A DNA stretch of 36,726 nucleotides from Planctomycetales bacterium (GTDB lineage Bacteria; Planctomycetota; Planctomycetia; Pirellulales; Lacipirellulaceae): positions 1 to 36,726 of the forward strand of contig JAGQOW010000038.1 in the NCBI GenBank assembly GCA_020427155.1, read 5' to 3'. A program made the position numbers and the translations under genes. Numbering within the stretch: the first letter of the stretch is position 1; every line of letters starts with the position of its first letter. Positions 8,328-15,232 of this stretch are shown in pieces. The notes under the pieces are model-generated. The model searched no databases and was not told the origin of the DNA. It worked only from the letters and a program-made list of their open reading frames with translations.

Positions 8328-8516
8328 ATGCCCAATCGACTCAACGTACCGCCAGAACTTGATTCGCTGATCGAAAAGCGCGAGTCCGACGAACGTCGTC
8401 AGGTAGAACGACGTCAAGAGCAGGCCGACCAATCAAACGCTGCTACGGAAGAACAGCCCGATCGTCGTTCTGGCAAGGAACAGCGCAGCAACCAAGACCG
8501 CCGACAGGAAGAATAG
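8328..8516 (+). CDS. Small highly charged hypothetical protein
   Basis: A 62-residue, very hydrophilic protein with an Arg/Glu/Gln-rich composition ('RESDERRQVERRQEQ', 'PDRRSGKEQRSNQDRR'). It has no membrane segment, no cysteine and no motif I recognise. Support for it being real comes from a GAGG ribosome-binding sequence about nine bases before the ATG, its place 55 bases after the secretin in the same direction, and a stop seven bases before the end of the convergent neighbour. It may be disordered or a short helix. Whether it belongs to the secretion machine is unknown. Confidence 0.55.
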   Translation: MPNRLNVPPELDSLIEKRESDERRQVERRQEQADQSNAATEEQPDRRSGKEQRSNQDRRQEE

Positions 8517-8522
8517 CCTTCT

Positions 8523-9413
8523 TCAACGCGACCAATCCTGCAGCCCCGAACCAGGCCGGGCCACGCCGCGCCGTCGCACGCGACCGGTCAACTCGTTCGG
8601 CAGAAACCGACTCCGCTCGAACTGCTGAAGCTGATCGCGAAATGGATTGAATTGCCGCAACTCGACCGGAATACTCGCCTCGTAGTTCCCCTGCCCGACA
8701 ACCCCCAGCCGTACGTTCAGTAGCGCCACAGGGATCAGTTCCCAATCAAACTCCGGCCGCACAGTGCGAAATCGCAGCGGATAGTTCGCCACGCCCTGCT
8801 CGAAGTCTTCGAGACATACCGATTGGCTCCAGCGCTGCAACTCTTCAAAGCGAACCCGACCCGTACGCAACTCATCTCGTTCGCCCACCAACCGCGCAGT
8901 GATACTTCCCCGCACCGGCACGGGTCGCCCGTCGACATCAATCGCCGCGATCCGCAGACTCAATCCGTCGGGCTCGACGTCGCGGTCCATGTTGATCAGG
9001 AAAGCCTCGATCTCGATCGCCACAATTCGTCGCGCGATTTGCAGCGGCAGTCGACGCTGCTCCCCGCTCGCGACCAGCTCCATTGTCTCCGACAGCTTTC
9101 GCGCAGGGCCAACGCTTTGCAATTGGGGCCACTGCGCGAACAACGCCGCCGTATCGATCGCTTCTCCGTCGATCGCTGCGCCCGCCACCGCAGACCAATC
9201 CACCGAAGTAGCCAACACGATCGCTTCCTCTTCCTGGCGAATCCAAAGCGTCTCGTCAGTCGTCCTTTCGTCGATCTCGCCACGCAGTTCGCGCCCATCG
9301 GCCGTCTGAATCGTTACCGCCGCCCGCAGTTCCGCCGCGACGCAAAGCGAAATCAGGCCACCGCCGACAAGTATCCAGCCCCGGCAAACTCGCAGCAAAG
9401 AAAAGTAGTTCAT
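8523..9413 (-). CDS. Exported planctomycete hypothetical protein
   Basis: A 296-residue protein with an N-terminal hydrophobic segment (about residues 12-30, 'GWILVGGGLISLCVAAELRA') that reads as a signal peptide. Immediately after comes 'VTIQTADGRELRGEID...TLWIR', a pattern of short beta strands with an 'x-DG-x-x-x-x-G' turn often seen at the start of exported planctomycete proteins (an SH3/LSm-like small barrel, by impression). The rest has an Ig-like feel ('VDGRPVPVRGSITARLVG' around 165-185) and no catalytic motif. It converges on the small charged gene and diverges from the dihydroorotate dehydrogenase-like gene. No clear ribosome-binding site precedes the ATG. Function unknown; extracytoplasmic location is inferred. 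Confidence 0.75.
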   Translation of the reverse strand: MNYFSLLRVCRGWILVGGGLISLCVAAELRAAVTIQTADGRELRGEIDERTTDETLWIRQEEEAIVLATSVDWSAVAGAAIDGEAIDTAALFAQWPQLQSVGPARKLSETMELVASGEQRRLPLQIARRIVAIEIEAFLINMDRDVEPDGLSLRIAAIDVDGRPVPVRGSITARLVGERDELRTGRVRFEELQRWSQSVCLEDFEQGVANYPLRFRTVRPEFDWELIPVALLNVRLGVVGQGNYEASIPVELRQFNPFRDQLQQFERSRFLPNELTGRVRRRGVARPGSGLQDWSR

Positions 9414-9710
9414 AGCAAAGACAAGTGGTCAGAGAAGAGCGGCGGATTCCGACGGCCTGCCGATCGCGACCAATCAAGCGGCCGAACCTCCATTTTCCTC
9501 CAAGCCCCCCACGATTTCCACAAAAACCTCGGGCCCCTCCGAGACCAATCCCCCTACTTCGTTCCGCACCACACTCATAACCGGCACGACAGCAAGGAAG
9601 TTCTTGCCAAATGCGATAGAATAGAAATCCCCGTACATCCGAGTAATCTGCGTTCTTCAGCCTCTTATTCTCCTGCAACCGCCCACAACAGCTTCCTTCG
9701 CACTGACAAC
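9414..9710. other. Divergent intergenic region
   Basis: 297 bases between two divergent starts (the exported hypothetical on minus and the dehydrogenase-like gene on plus). Promoters for both should lie here, but I could not pick a convincing -35/-10 pair, and neither ATG has a good Shine-Dalgarno sequence. Confidence 0.4.
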
Positions 9711-10751
9711 ATGCCCCACCTCCCACGCTACGATCGCACCAAGACTTACCAACAAAACTTCGACCTCGCCCCCGACCCGGTCGACGTCGAGGTCCCCCAG
9801 CTCGCCGGCGATTGGCGCTTTGCCGGCCTGCCGGTCGCGTCGCCTTTGGGAATTCCCGCCGGACCGCTTCTCAATGGCCGTTGGTGCTTGTACTACGCCA
9901 GCCTCGGCTTCGACGTGTTGACCTACAAAACCGTCCGCAGCGTCGAGCGCGACTGTTACCCGCTGCCCAATCTCCTGCCCGTCCGTTGCGGGCAGCTCTA
10001 CGGGGGCGAAGACCGGTTACCCGCTTCCGACACGATGCAAGGCAGTTGGGCCGTCTCTTTCGGCATGCCGTCGAAGAGTCCCGACTTCTGGCGCAGAGAT
10101 ATCGAACAGACCCGTGCCAGGTTGCCCGCCGGCAAATTGCTCAGCGTCTCGGTTGTCGGCACCGTCGAGGACAACTGGACCATCGACGACCTGGCAAACG
10201 ACTACGCCCAATGTGCCCGCTGGGCTGTCGCCAGCGGCGCCGACTGCGTCGAAACCAATTTTTCTTGTCCCAACGTCAGCACCTGCGACGGACAGCTGTA
10301 TCAGAATCCCGCCGAAGCGCAGCTCGTAGCCGCGCAAGTGCGCGACGCCATCGGCGCTGTGCCCTATTTCGTCAAAGTCGGCCAAGTAAACACCGACGAC
10401 GAAGTTTCGCAGCTCCTCGCCGCTCTCGCCCCCCACGTCACCGGGCTGGCCATGACCAACAGCGTCGCCGTCACGGTTGCCGACCACACAAACCAACTGG
10501 CCTTCGACGGCCAGCGCCGCGGCATCTGCGGCGCAGCGATCCTTGCAGCCTCGCTCGCCCAAACCGAGCACTTCGCCCAGCAGATCGAAGCACAACAGCT
10601 CGACCTTGAACTAATCGGCGTCGGCGGCGCTGCCACCGCCCACGATGTGCAGCGCTACCTTGCAGCCGGCGCCAACTCCGTCCACCTCGCCACCGCCGCC
10701 ATGACCAACCCCCAAGTCGCCATTGAAATCAAACAACAATGGAGCCCGTAG
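9711..10751 (+). CDS. Dihydroorotate dehydrogenase-family flavoprotein
   Basis: A 346-residue FMN-dependent TIM-barrel oxidoreductase of the dihydroorotate/dihydropyrimidine dehydrogenase family. Visible family features are 'PLGIPAGPLLN' near residue 45 (FMN phosphate/lid region), 'SVVGTVEDNW', the active-site segment 'ETNFSCPNVS' at 181-190 with Cys186 as the likely catalytic base (class 1 type; class 2 enzymes use Ser), 'VPYFVKVGQVN' around 220, and 'LIGVGGAATAHDVQRYLAAGANSVHLATA' split as the GVGG phosphate-binding loop and the GA-x-x-V-x-x-A strand near the end. The long open frame upstream to 8823 is antisense to the previous gene, so the ATG at 9711 was chosen. No other pyrimidine gene adjoins it, and the sequence is not a standard PyrD, so a side substrate is possible. 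Confidence 0.85.
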   Translation: MPHLPRYDRTKTYQQNFDLAPDPVDVEVPQLAGDWRFAGLPVASPLGIPAGPLLNGRWCLYYASLGFDVLTYKTVRSVERDCYPLPNLLPVRCGQLYGGEDRLPASDTMQGSWAVSFGMPSKSPDFWRRDIEQTRARLPAGKLLSVSVVGTVEDNWTIDDLANDYAQCARWAVASGADCVETNFSCPNVSTCDGQLYQNPAEAQLVAAQVRDAIGAVPYFVKVGQVNTDDEVSQLLAALAPHVTGLAMTNSVAVTVADHTNQLAFDGQRRGICGAAILAASLAQTEHFAQQIEAQQLDLELIGVGGAATAHDVQRYLAAGANSVHLATAAMTNPQVAIEIKQQWSP

Positions 10752-10772
10752 CACGGCACTCGCCGGCGACTC

Positions 10773-11315
10773 TTACGGATGAGGAGAGCTCTTAGCAACG
10801 GGAAGTTGATAACCAAGTCGGACGAATAGGTCGTCTAGCTCTTGGGCTGACTTTGCAGTTAGCTCCGCGTCGCATGGCCATTGCCCATCGATCCAGCGCA
10901 AGTGCTTTCCGTGGTGTACCGTGAGAACATGCTCCACTTCATTGCCAGCAACAAACTGAATTAAGGTGTCTCCCACACAGGCACACGAATACTTGCTTGA
11001 TCGGTCATCAACTTCGATTACATCAAGAATGCTCAACACATCCTTCCTCTGGTGCAATAAGATCGGTGCTTGGTCACTCTCATTCCTTGATTTGATGACT
11101 ACTCCTTCGGCACCTTCTACAGCTCGCCGAAGTGACCCTTCCCAATCCAAGGGGCGGAGAAAGAACGCAAGTAGACCAAGCAAACCCAAGGAAAGAAACA
11201 GGGCACAGACCGAGAAACGCAACGATCTTGCTTTCTCATGATCCTTTGGCAAACCGCTGGACTCACTCACGTTCTCAACCTTTACCGGGGGGATAAACGG
11301 GTCAGGACTATTCAT
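10773..11315 (-). CDS. Membrane-anchored hypothetical protein
   Basis: A 180-residue protein with one transmembrane segment at about residues 34-54 ('FSVCALFLSLGLLGLLAFFL') preceded by a basic stretch (KDHEKARSLR), giving an inside N-terminus. The outside part of about 120 residues contains 'HHGKHLRWIDGQWPCDAELTA' split as HHGKHLRWIDG and QWPCDAEL, plus two more cysteines ('SCACVG'). I do not recognise the family. Base composition is AT-richer than the operons on either side. It is the last gene of a closely spaced minus-strand block, 36 bases after the leucine-rich protein, and converges with the dehydrogenase-like gene. Function unknown. Confidence 0.7.
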   Translation of the reverse strand: MNSPDPFIPPVKVENVSESSGLPKDHEKARSLRFSVCALFLSLGLLGLLAFFLRPLDWEGSLRRAVEGAEGVVIKSRNESDQAPILLHQRKDVLSILDVIEVDDRSSKYSCACVGDTLIQFVAGNEVEHVLTVHHGKHLRWIDGQWPCDAELTAKSAQELDDLFVRLGYQLPVAKSSPHP

Positions 11316-11351
11316 TCAAACAATATCCTACTGCCCCCTTGCCCTCCTCCG

Positions 11352-12131
11352 TCACGGACCCGGACCGCCCTCCGTTTCTTCCACATACGAATAGTCTCCC
11401 TCTACAACAACACCGTGTTTTGCCAGTGCTTGCAATTGATCTGTGAGCATGCTTCCATATTCATCGTAACTACAGTTAAACATAACTAGATGGTTTAGTG
11501 AATCGAGTGAACCTAGGTTTCTTAGAGCAGTCATTGATACTCGTGAAGACTCAAACTCAACGGCAGCTAAATCTGGAAATCTACTCGTGAAATCGAGCGT
11601 ACCGGAACCAACACAACCGGCAATTCTCAGAAAAATGATTTTGGTTGGTGCTTCTGTTGCTGAGTCCACAAGAGTGTAGCCTGTAAGATCGAGTGTCTCC
11701 AACTGTGGAAACGACTTGAGAAACCCAAGGTCCAATGGCACATCTTCAAAAGACACTAATTGAAATGCAGCCAATTGAAGATTGCTGCCTAACAGATCAA
11801 GAACTTCTGGGCGCACCTTATAGCCAACAATCGCAAGGCTTCTTAAAGGTAGCTTACTGATAATAGCTACAACTGGCTCCTCTAATTCCTGGGTTGAATC
11901 TCTGCTACCCCTTAAGACAAGGCTCGAAAGATTATCAAACCTTAAAAGGCGTGATAGCTTTGCTTCAGAGGAAGTGTCATACAGATAAGCGCCACAAATT
12001 CTGAAACCGAGAACACCACTTGTTAGTCCTGAGAGCCGAGTATCTTCAGGGACGAATATGAAACGACGACCCTTCTTATAGCTATTGTAATGACTAAGAA
12101 AGTCCTCACTATCGAATGACAAGGGGAACAT
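11352..12131 (-). CDS. Leucine-rich-repeat protein, probably the C-terminal part of a stop-interrupted gene
   Basis: A 259-residue leucine-rich protein with irregular repeats of the L-x-x-L-x-L type: 'LSSLVLRGSRD', 'LPLRSLAIVGY', 'FPQLETLDLTGYTL', 'LNHLVMFNCSYD'. No signal peptide or membrane helix is in this part. Its ATG lies in the same frame as the upstream 72-residue membrane segment, separated only by TAA and three codons (AAA GAA TAT). Planctomycete LRR proteins are usually one N-terminal membrane helix plus a repeat domain, so the two pieces together (about 334 residues) look like one gene cut by a nonsense codon. The ribosome-binding site before this ATG is weak (AAAAAGAA). The region is clearly AT-richer than its surroundings. 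Such repeat domains usually bind protein ligands; none can be named. Confidence 0.7.
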   Translation of the reverse strand: MFPLSFDSEDFLSHYNSYKKGRRFIFVPEDTRLSGLTSGVLGFRICGAYLYDTSSEAKLSRLLRFDNLSSLVLRGSRDSTQELEEPVVAIISKLPLRSLAIVGYKVRPEVLDLLGSNLQLAAFQLVSFEDVPLDLGFLKSFPQLETLDLTGYTLVDSATEAPTKIIFLRIAGCVGSGTLDFTSRFPDLAAVEFESSRVSMTALRNLGSLDSLNHLVMFNCSYDEYGSMLTDQLQALAKHGVVVEGDYSYVEETEGGPGP

Positions 12132-12140
12132 ATATTCTTT

Positions 12141-12359
12141 TTAATCAAACGCCTCCCGAAGAACAGAGCGCTCTCTTCCGCTTCTCACATATTCCGGCAC
12201 TAGCCAGAGAAGAGACAATAGAATCATGAGCATTGCCATGCTCACGCCGATCTGTATCTTCGAAGGAGATCTAAGCAAGTCCATCACGGCTAATCTCCAA
12301 TCAAGCCAGGAGAATAAAAGTGACCGTGAGCAAAAAAGGATCAATACAATTGTTCGCAT
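12141..12359 (-). CDS. Short membrane protein, probably the N-terminal part of the interrupted LRR gene
   Basis: A 72-residue product with the start chosen at the ATG at 12359, because a GAGAGGGGG Shine-Dalgarno sequence lies just before it; the longer open frame to 12509 has no such support. It carries a hydrophobic start ('TIVLILFCSRSLLF') and a clear transmembrane helix at about residues 39-57 ('VSMAMLMILLSLLWLVPEY'), followed by a basic tail (RSGRERSVLREAFD). The stop TAA at 12141-12143 is followed in the same frame by three codons and then the ATG of the leucine-rich protein. Either this is a real small membrane protein co-translated with the next gene, or it is the anchor of a once-single LRR gene. 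I favour the second reading. Confidence 0.55.
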   Translation of the reverse strand: MRTIVLILFCSRSLLFSWLDWRLAVMDLLRSPSKIQIGVSMAMLMILLSLLWLVPEYVRSGRERSVLREAFD

Positions 12360-12863
12360 TTCCCCCTCTCGCCACAACTCTTCCTCCCCGCTCTTGGCGA
12401 CCTTGGCGGTTCCATCCCGCCAACATAGCTGGACTCGCAAGAGTTCAGCTAGTTGGAGGTGCCGTTGGCACTTCCGCTGAATTCTTGCGAATCCAGCTAC
12501 AGACGCCAAAACCGATTTTGGCTTTCTCCATCAGCACCACTCTTGTCTGTTAGTCTCCGCGAGCTCTACAGTGCAAACTTACACCGACAGGTGGCCAATA
12601 ATGATTGTAGCTTCGCCACGACGCAACTGCGATAATCACCCCAGCACTCTGTTGCACTTGTTCTTTGGCAATTCGGTTCTTTCACAGCAATTGCACCCGC
12701 TGCACTTTTGTTCCAAATGTTGGGACCCCGGCACAATGGCCAAAACCCCAGCAGAGGGGGATGGTTCGAAAGCCGAAAGCGGAATGGGGAAAGCGGAAAG
12801 CCGAAAACGGGGGGCTGGCGGGCAGCCGTTGCGATGCCTGCTGGGCATGGTTTCCAGCGGAAC
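12360..12863. other. Intergenic region with heptad repeats
   Basis: 504 bases between the start of the low-GC minus-strand block and the end of the fumarylacetoacetate-hydrolase-like gene. The block's promoter should lie in the first part. The second part contains the purine-rich heptad repeat annotated at 12769-12810. Short open frames here have no recognisable content. Confidence 0.6.
12769..12810. repeat. Purine-rich 7-bp tandem repeat, AAAGCSG type
   Basis: Six consecutive heptamers: AAAGCCG, AAAGCGG, AATGGGG, AAAGCGG, AAAGCCG, AAAACGG. The outer copies mirror each other around the divergent third unit. It lies about 55 bases past the stop of the fumarylacetoacetate-hydrolase-like gene on the opposite reading side. 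One strand is almost entirely purine apart from the C positions. I know of no function; it could be a replication-slippage product or a dispersed planctomycete intergenic repeat. Confidence 0.8.
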
Positions 12864-13712
12864 TCATACGCATTGATTGCGCAGTACTCCCAGGCGCTCG
12901 ATTTCCACTTCGCAGACGTCGCCCGACTTCAAGAAGATCGGCGGCTTGCGAGCGAACCCGACGCCCGGCGGCGTGCCGGTGAAGATGAGATCGCCCGGCT
13001 CGAGCGTAAACACTTGCGACAAATACGACACCACCTGAGCTATGCCGAAGATCAGCTCGCGGGTCGTCGAGTCCTGCAGCGTTTCGCCGTTCACCCGCAA
13101 CTTGATCGCCAGCGCTTCGGGATGCGGCACTTCGTCGGCGGTTACCAGCGCCGGCCCGGTAGGTGCAAAGCCGTCAAACGTCTTGCCCATCAACCACTGC
13201 CCGCCCGGCTTCAACAACTGCCAGTCGCGCGCCGAAACGTCGTTGCCAACCGTGTAGCCCGCCACATAGTCTAGTGCTTCGGCCTCTGCGATCTGCTTGC
13301 CGCGCCGGCCAATCACTGCCACCAACTCCGCTTCGAAGTCGACTTCAGCGCTGGTCGCAGGAATACCGATTGGCTGTTCCGGCCCCACGATCGCTGAGGG
13401 GAACTTGCAGAAAACCACCGGCTCCGAGGGAATCGCCATCCCGCTTTCGATCGCATGGTTCCGATAATTCAACCCGATACAGATAATCTTCTGCGGATCG
13501 GGAATCGGCGCGCGCAACGTCGGTTTCGCCACGACAACTGCCGCCTCGCTGGCAGCCGCGGCGGCCGCTTGTTGCAGCTCGCCGCCGGCAAGAATGCCGC
13601 GCACCGAACTGGCAAGCGACCGTTCGGTTGCCACCAGATCGACCACACCTCGGTCGGTCAACACGCCCGGGCGCAATGTCTGAGAATCATCGATAAATGT
13701 CACAAGTTTCAT
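12864..13712 (-). CDS. Fumarylacetoacetate hydrolase family protein
   Basis: A 282-residue enzyme of the FAH superfamily (C-C bond hydrolases and decarboxylases acting on acylpyruvates and 2-keto-3-deoxy acids, with a divalent metal). The start is the ATG at 13712, six bases after GAAAGG; an in-frame TTG two codons upstream is less likely. A short N-terminal domain (about 1-70) is followed by the FAH fold: 'IICIGLNYRNHAIE' near residue 79, the metal-binding 'EVDFEAELVAVIG' near 113, 'GYTVGNDVSARDWQ' near 138, 'KTFDGFAPTGPALV' and 'GDLIFTGTPPGVG' near 250. The acidic residues of the E-x-E...D metal site are present. It follows the aminotransferase gene on the same strand (44 bases apart), suggesting a shared catabolic pathway. 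The substrate cannot be read from the sequence; diketo-deoxy sugar acid hydrolases are close in style. Confidence 0.92.
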   Translation of the reverse strand: MKLVTFIDDSQTLRPGVLTDRGVVDLVATERSLASSVRGILAGGELQQAAAAAASEAAVVVAKPTLRAPIPDPQKIICIGLNYRNHAIESGMAIPSEPVVFCKFPSAIVGPEQPIGIPATSAEVDFEAELVAVIGRRGKQIAEAEALDYVAGYTVGNDVSARDWQLLKPGGQWLMGKTFDGFAPTGPALVTADEVPHPEALAIKLRVNGETLQDSTTRELIFGIAQVVSYLSQVFTLEPGDLIFTGTPPGVGFARKPPIFLKSGDVCEVEIERLGVLRNQCV

Positions 13713-13755
13713 GTTCAACCTTTCACTCGGCGCCAGCTATCTAAGGCCCCGCCCG

Positions 13756-15036
13756 TCAAAGACCCTGCATGGCCTCTCGAATTGCACCGGTCGCCTGCTG
13801 CAATTGTTCCTCGCCATGGGCCGCACCAACATACCAGCGACCGGCCGGTAAGCAGTAGAGCCCGCGCTCAAAAAGCCTTTCGCGAAAACGATCTCCGATG
13901 GCTTGATCTGCCTGCATCGCTTCGCGAATACATCGCGGCGGCCGCTGCAATCCAAAATGCACATGAAACGCCGCCCCGGTGCCGCTAGTTACCAATGTCA
14001 CCCCGTTTTCCTTGGCTGCCGATTCCATGGCCTCGCGCAGCGCGTAGCCGTGCCGATGAATCCTTTCGAAAGTTCCAGGCTCCGAAAGAATGTCGATCGT
14101 CGCAATCGCGGCAGCAACCGAAATGGGATTGCCGTTGTAAGTGCCAAAATGCCCAGTCCGCCCGTCAAGCAAGGCGTCGAATACTTCCCGCCGTCCTCCC
14201 ACGGCAGAGATAGAAAAACCCCCACCCATCGCCTTGGCATAAACCGACAGATCGGGCTGCAAGCCAAAATATTCTCGGGCCCCGCCCAGAGCGATGCGAA
14301 AACCGGTAATCACTTCATCGAAAATGCTCACCGCTCCGTGCTCGCGACACAATTCGATCATCGCCGCCAGGTACCCTTCATTCGGCATGCACGAACCGCC
14401 GTTAACCAGAATGGGTTCGCCAATCACCGCCGCAATTTGCCCCGGGTTGTCGCGGAAGACTTGCTCGAGCGCGGCGAGATTGTTCCAAGGGCAGGTAACC
14501 GTCAACGAATACTCGGCCTCCGGCTGCCCGCCGCAATCGCCAACGGTCTTGCCAAACTGCTCTGGTTGCGGATGGCTGCTGACCAGCACGTTATTGAGCC
14601 AGCCGTTGTAGTGGCCTTCGAACTTGATGAACTTCTCGCGCCCCGTAAACCCCCGCGCCAGCCGCAGCGCCGCCTGCACCGCTTCGGAGCCCGTGTTCGA
14701 GAAGATTACCCGATCGACGCCGGGCAACAGCGAAACCATCTTCTCGGCCAACACGGTCTCGCCCCGATGCTGCGCGCCAAACGTATACCCCCTGGCAAGC
14801 TGCTCGGTAATCGCCTGGCTAAGCTGCGGATGGTTATTGCCAACTATCAGCGGCCCCCACGCCAGGCCGTAGTCGATGAACTCGTTGCCGTCGACGTCGT
14901 AGAAGCAAGGCCCTGCGCCGCGCTCCATGGTGATGGGCACCGCAGTCACCTTGCATCGAAAGGCGGTCGAAACGCCCATCGCCAACGATTCGCAGGCCCG
15001 TTTGTAAAGAGCGGCAGATTGCTCGGTGTTTCGCAC
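13756..15036 (-). CDS. Class III aminotransferase, glutamate-1-semialdehyde aminomutase-like
   Basis: A 426-residue PLP enzyme of fold type I. The start is a GTG at 15036 preceded by purine-rich GAGAAGAGAAA; no nearer ATG precedes the conserved N-terminus. Family features are 'DVDGNEFIDYGLAWGPLIVG' split as the DGNEFIDY strand and the WGPLIVGN loop, 'FSNTGSEAVQAALRLAR' near 110 (PLP phosphate), 'IFDEVITGFR' near 240 (the Asp that pairs with the pyridine nitrogen), and 'YAKAMGGGFSISAVGG' with the Schiff-base lysine at residue 268, matching the position in GSA aminomutases. A true HemL would normally sit with tetrapyrrole genes; here it neighbours a FAH-family hydrolase and an M81 peptidase, so a catabolic amino-acid or amino-sugar transaminase is more likely. 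Identity at family level is firm, substrate unknown. Confidence 0.92.
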   Translation of the reverse strand: MRNTEQSAALYKRACESLAMGVSTAFRCKVTAVPITMERGAGPCFYDVDGNEFIDYGLAWGPLIVGNNHPQLSQAITEQLARGYTFGAQHRGETVLAEKMVSLLPGVDRVIFSNTGSEAVQAALRLARGFTGREKFIKFEGHYNGWLNNVLVSSHPQPEQFGKTVGDCGGQPEAEYSLTVTCPWNNLAALEQVFRDNPGQIAAVIGEPILVNGGSCMPNEGYLAAMIELCREHGAVSIFDEVITGFRIALGGAREYFGLQPDLSVYAKAMGGGFSISAVGGRREVFDALLDGRTGHFGTYNGNPISVAAAIATIDILSEPGTFERIHRHGYALREAMESAAKENGVTLVTSGTGAAFHVHFGLQRPPRCIREAMQADQAIGDRFRERLFERGLYCLPAGRWYVGAAHGEEQLQQATGAIREAMQGL

Positions 15037-15232
15037 TCGTTTCTCTTCTCGCTCTCGAATTCATTTGACGCTCGCCGTCGAAGCGTACATCATGCAGCGA
15101 CTCACCGCCTATGTAAAGCAGACCTGAAGCGGCCGGACGAAAGTGCCGGGCAGGGCGAATCCCGATCTACTGATTTCGCAGCATGTTCACCCAATCTCGC
15201 AACTCTATCTATAGATCGCAAGGACCGTGCCC

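Noticed and set aside
8823..9710. Extended frame before the dihydroorotate dehydrogenase-like gene
   Set aside because: It is antisense to the exported hypothetical and has no domain; the ATG at 9711 begins the recognisable enzyme.
12571..12876. Short frames in the heptad-repeat region
   Set aside because: They translate the repeat itself and overlap each other in several frames, so no gene is supported.
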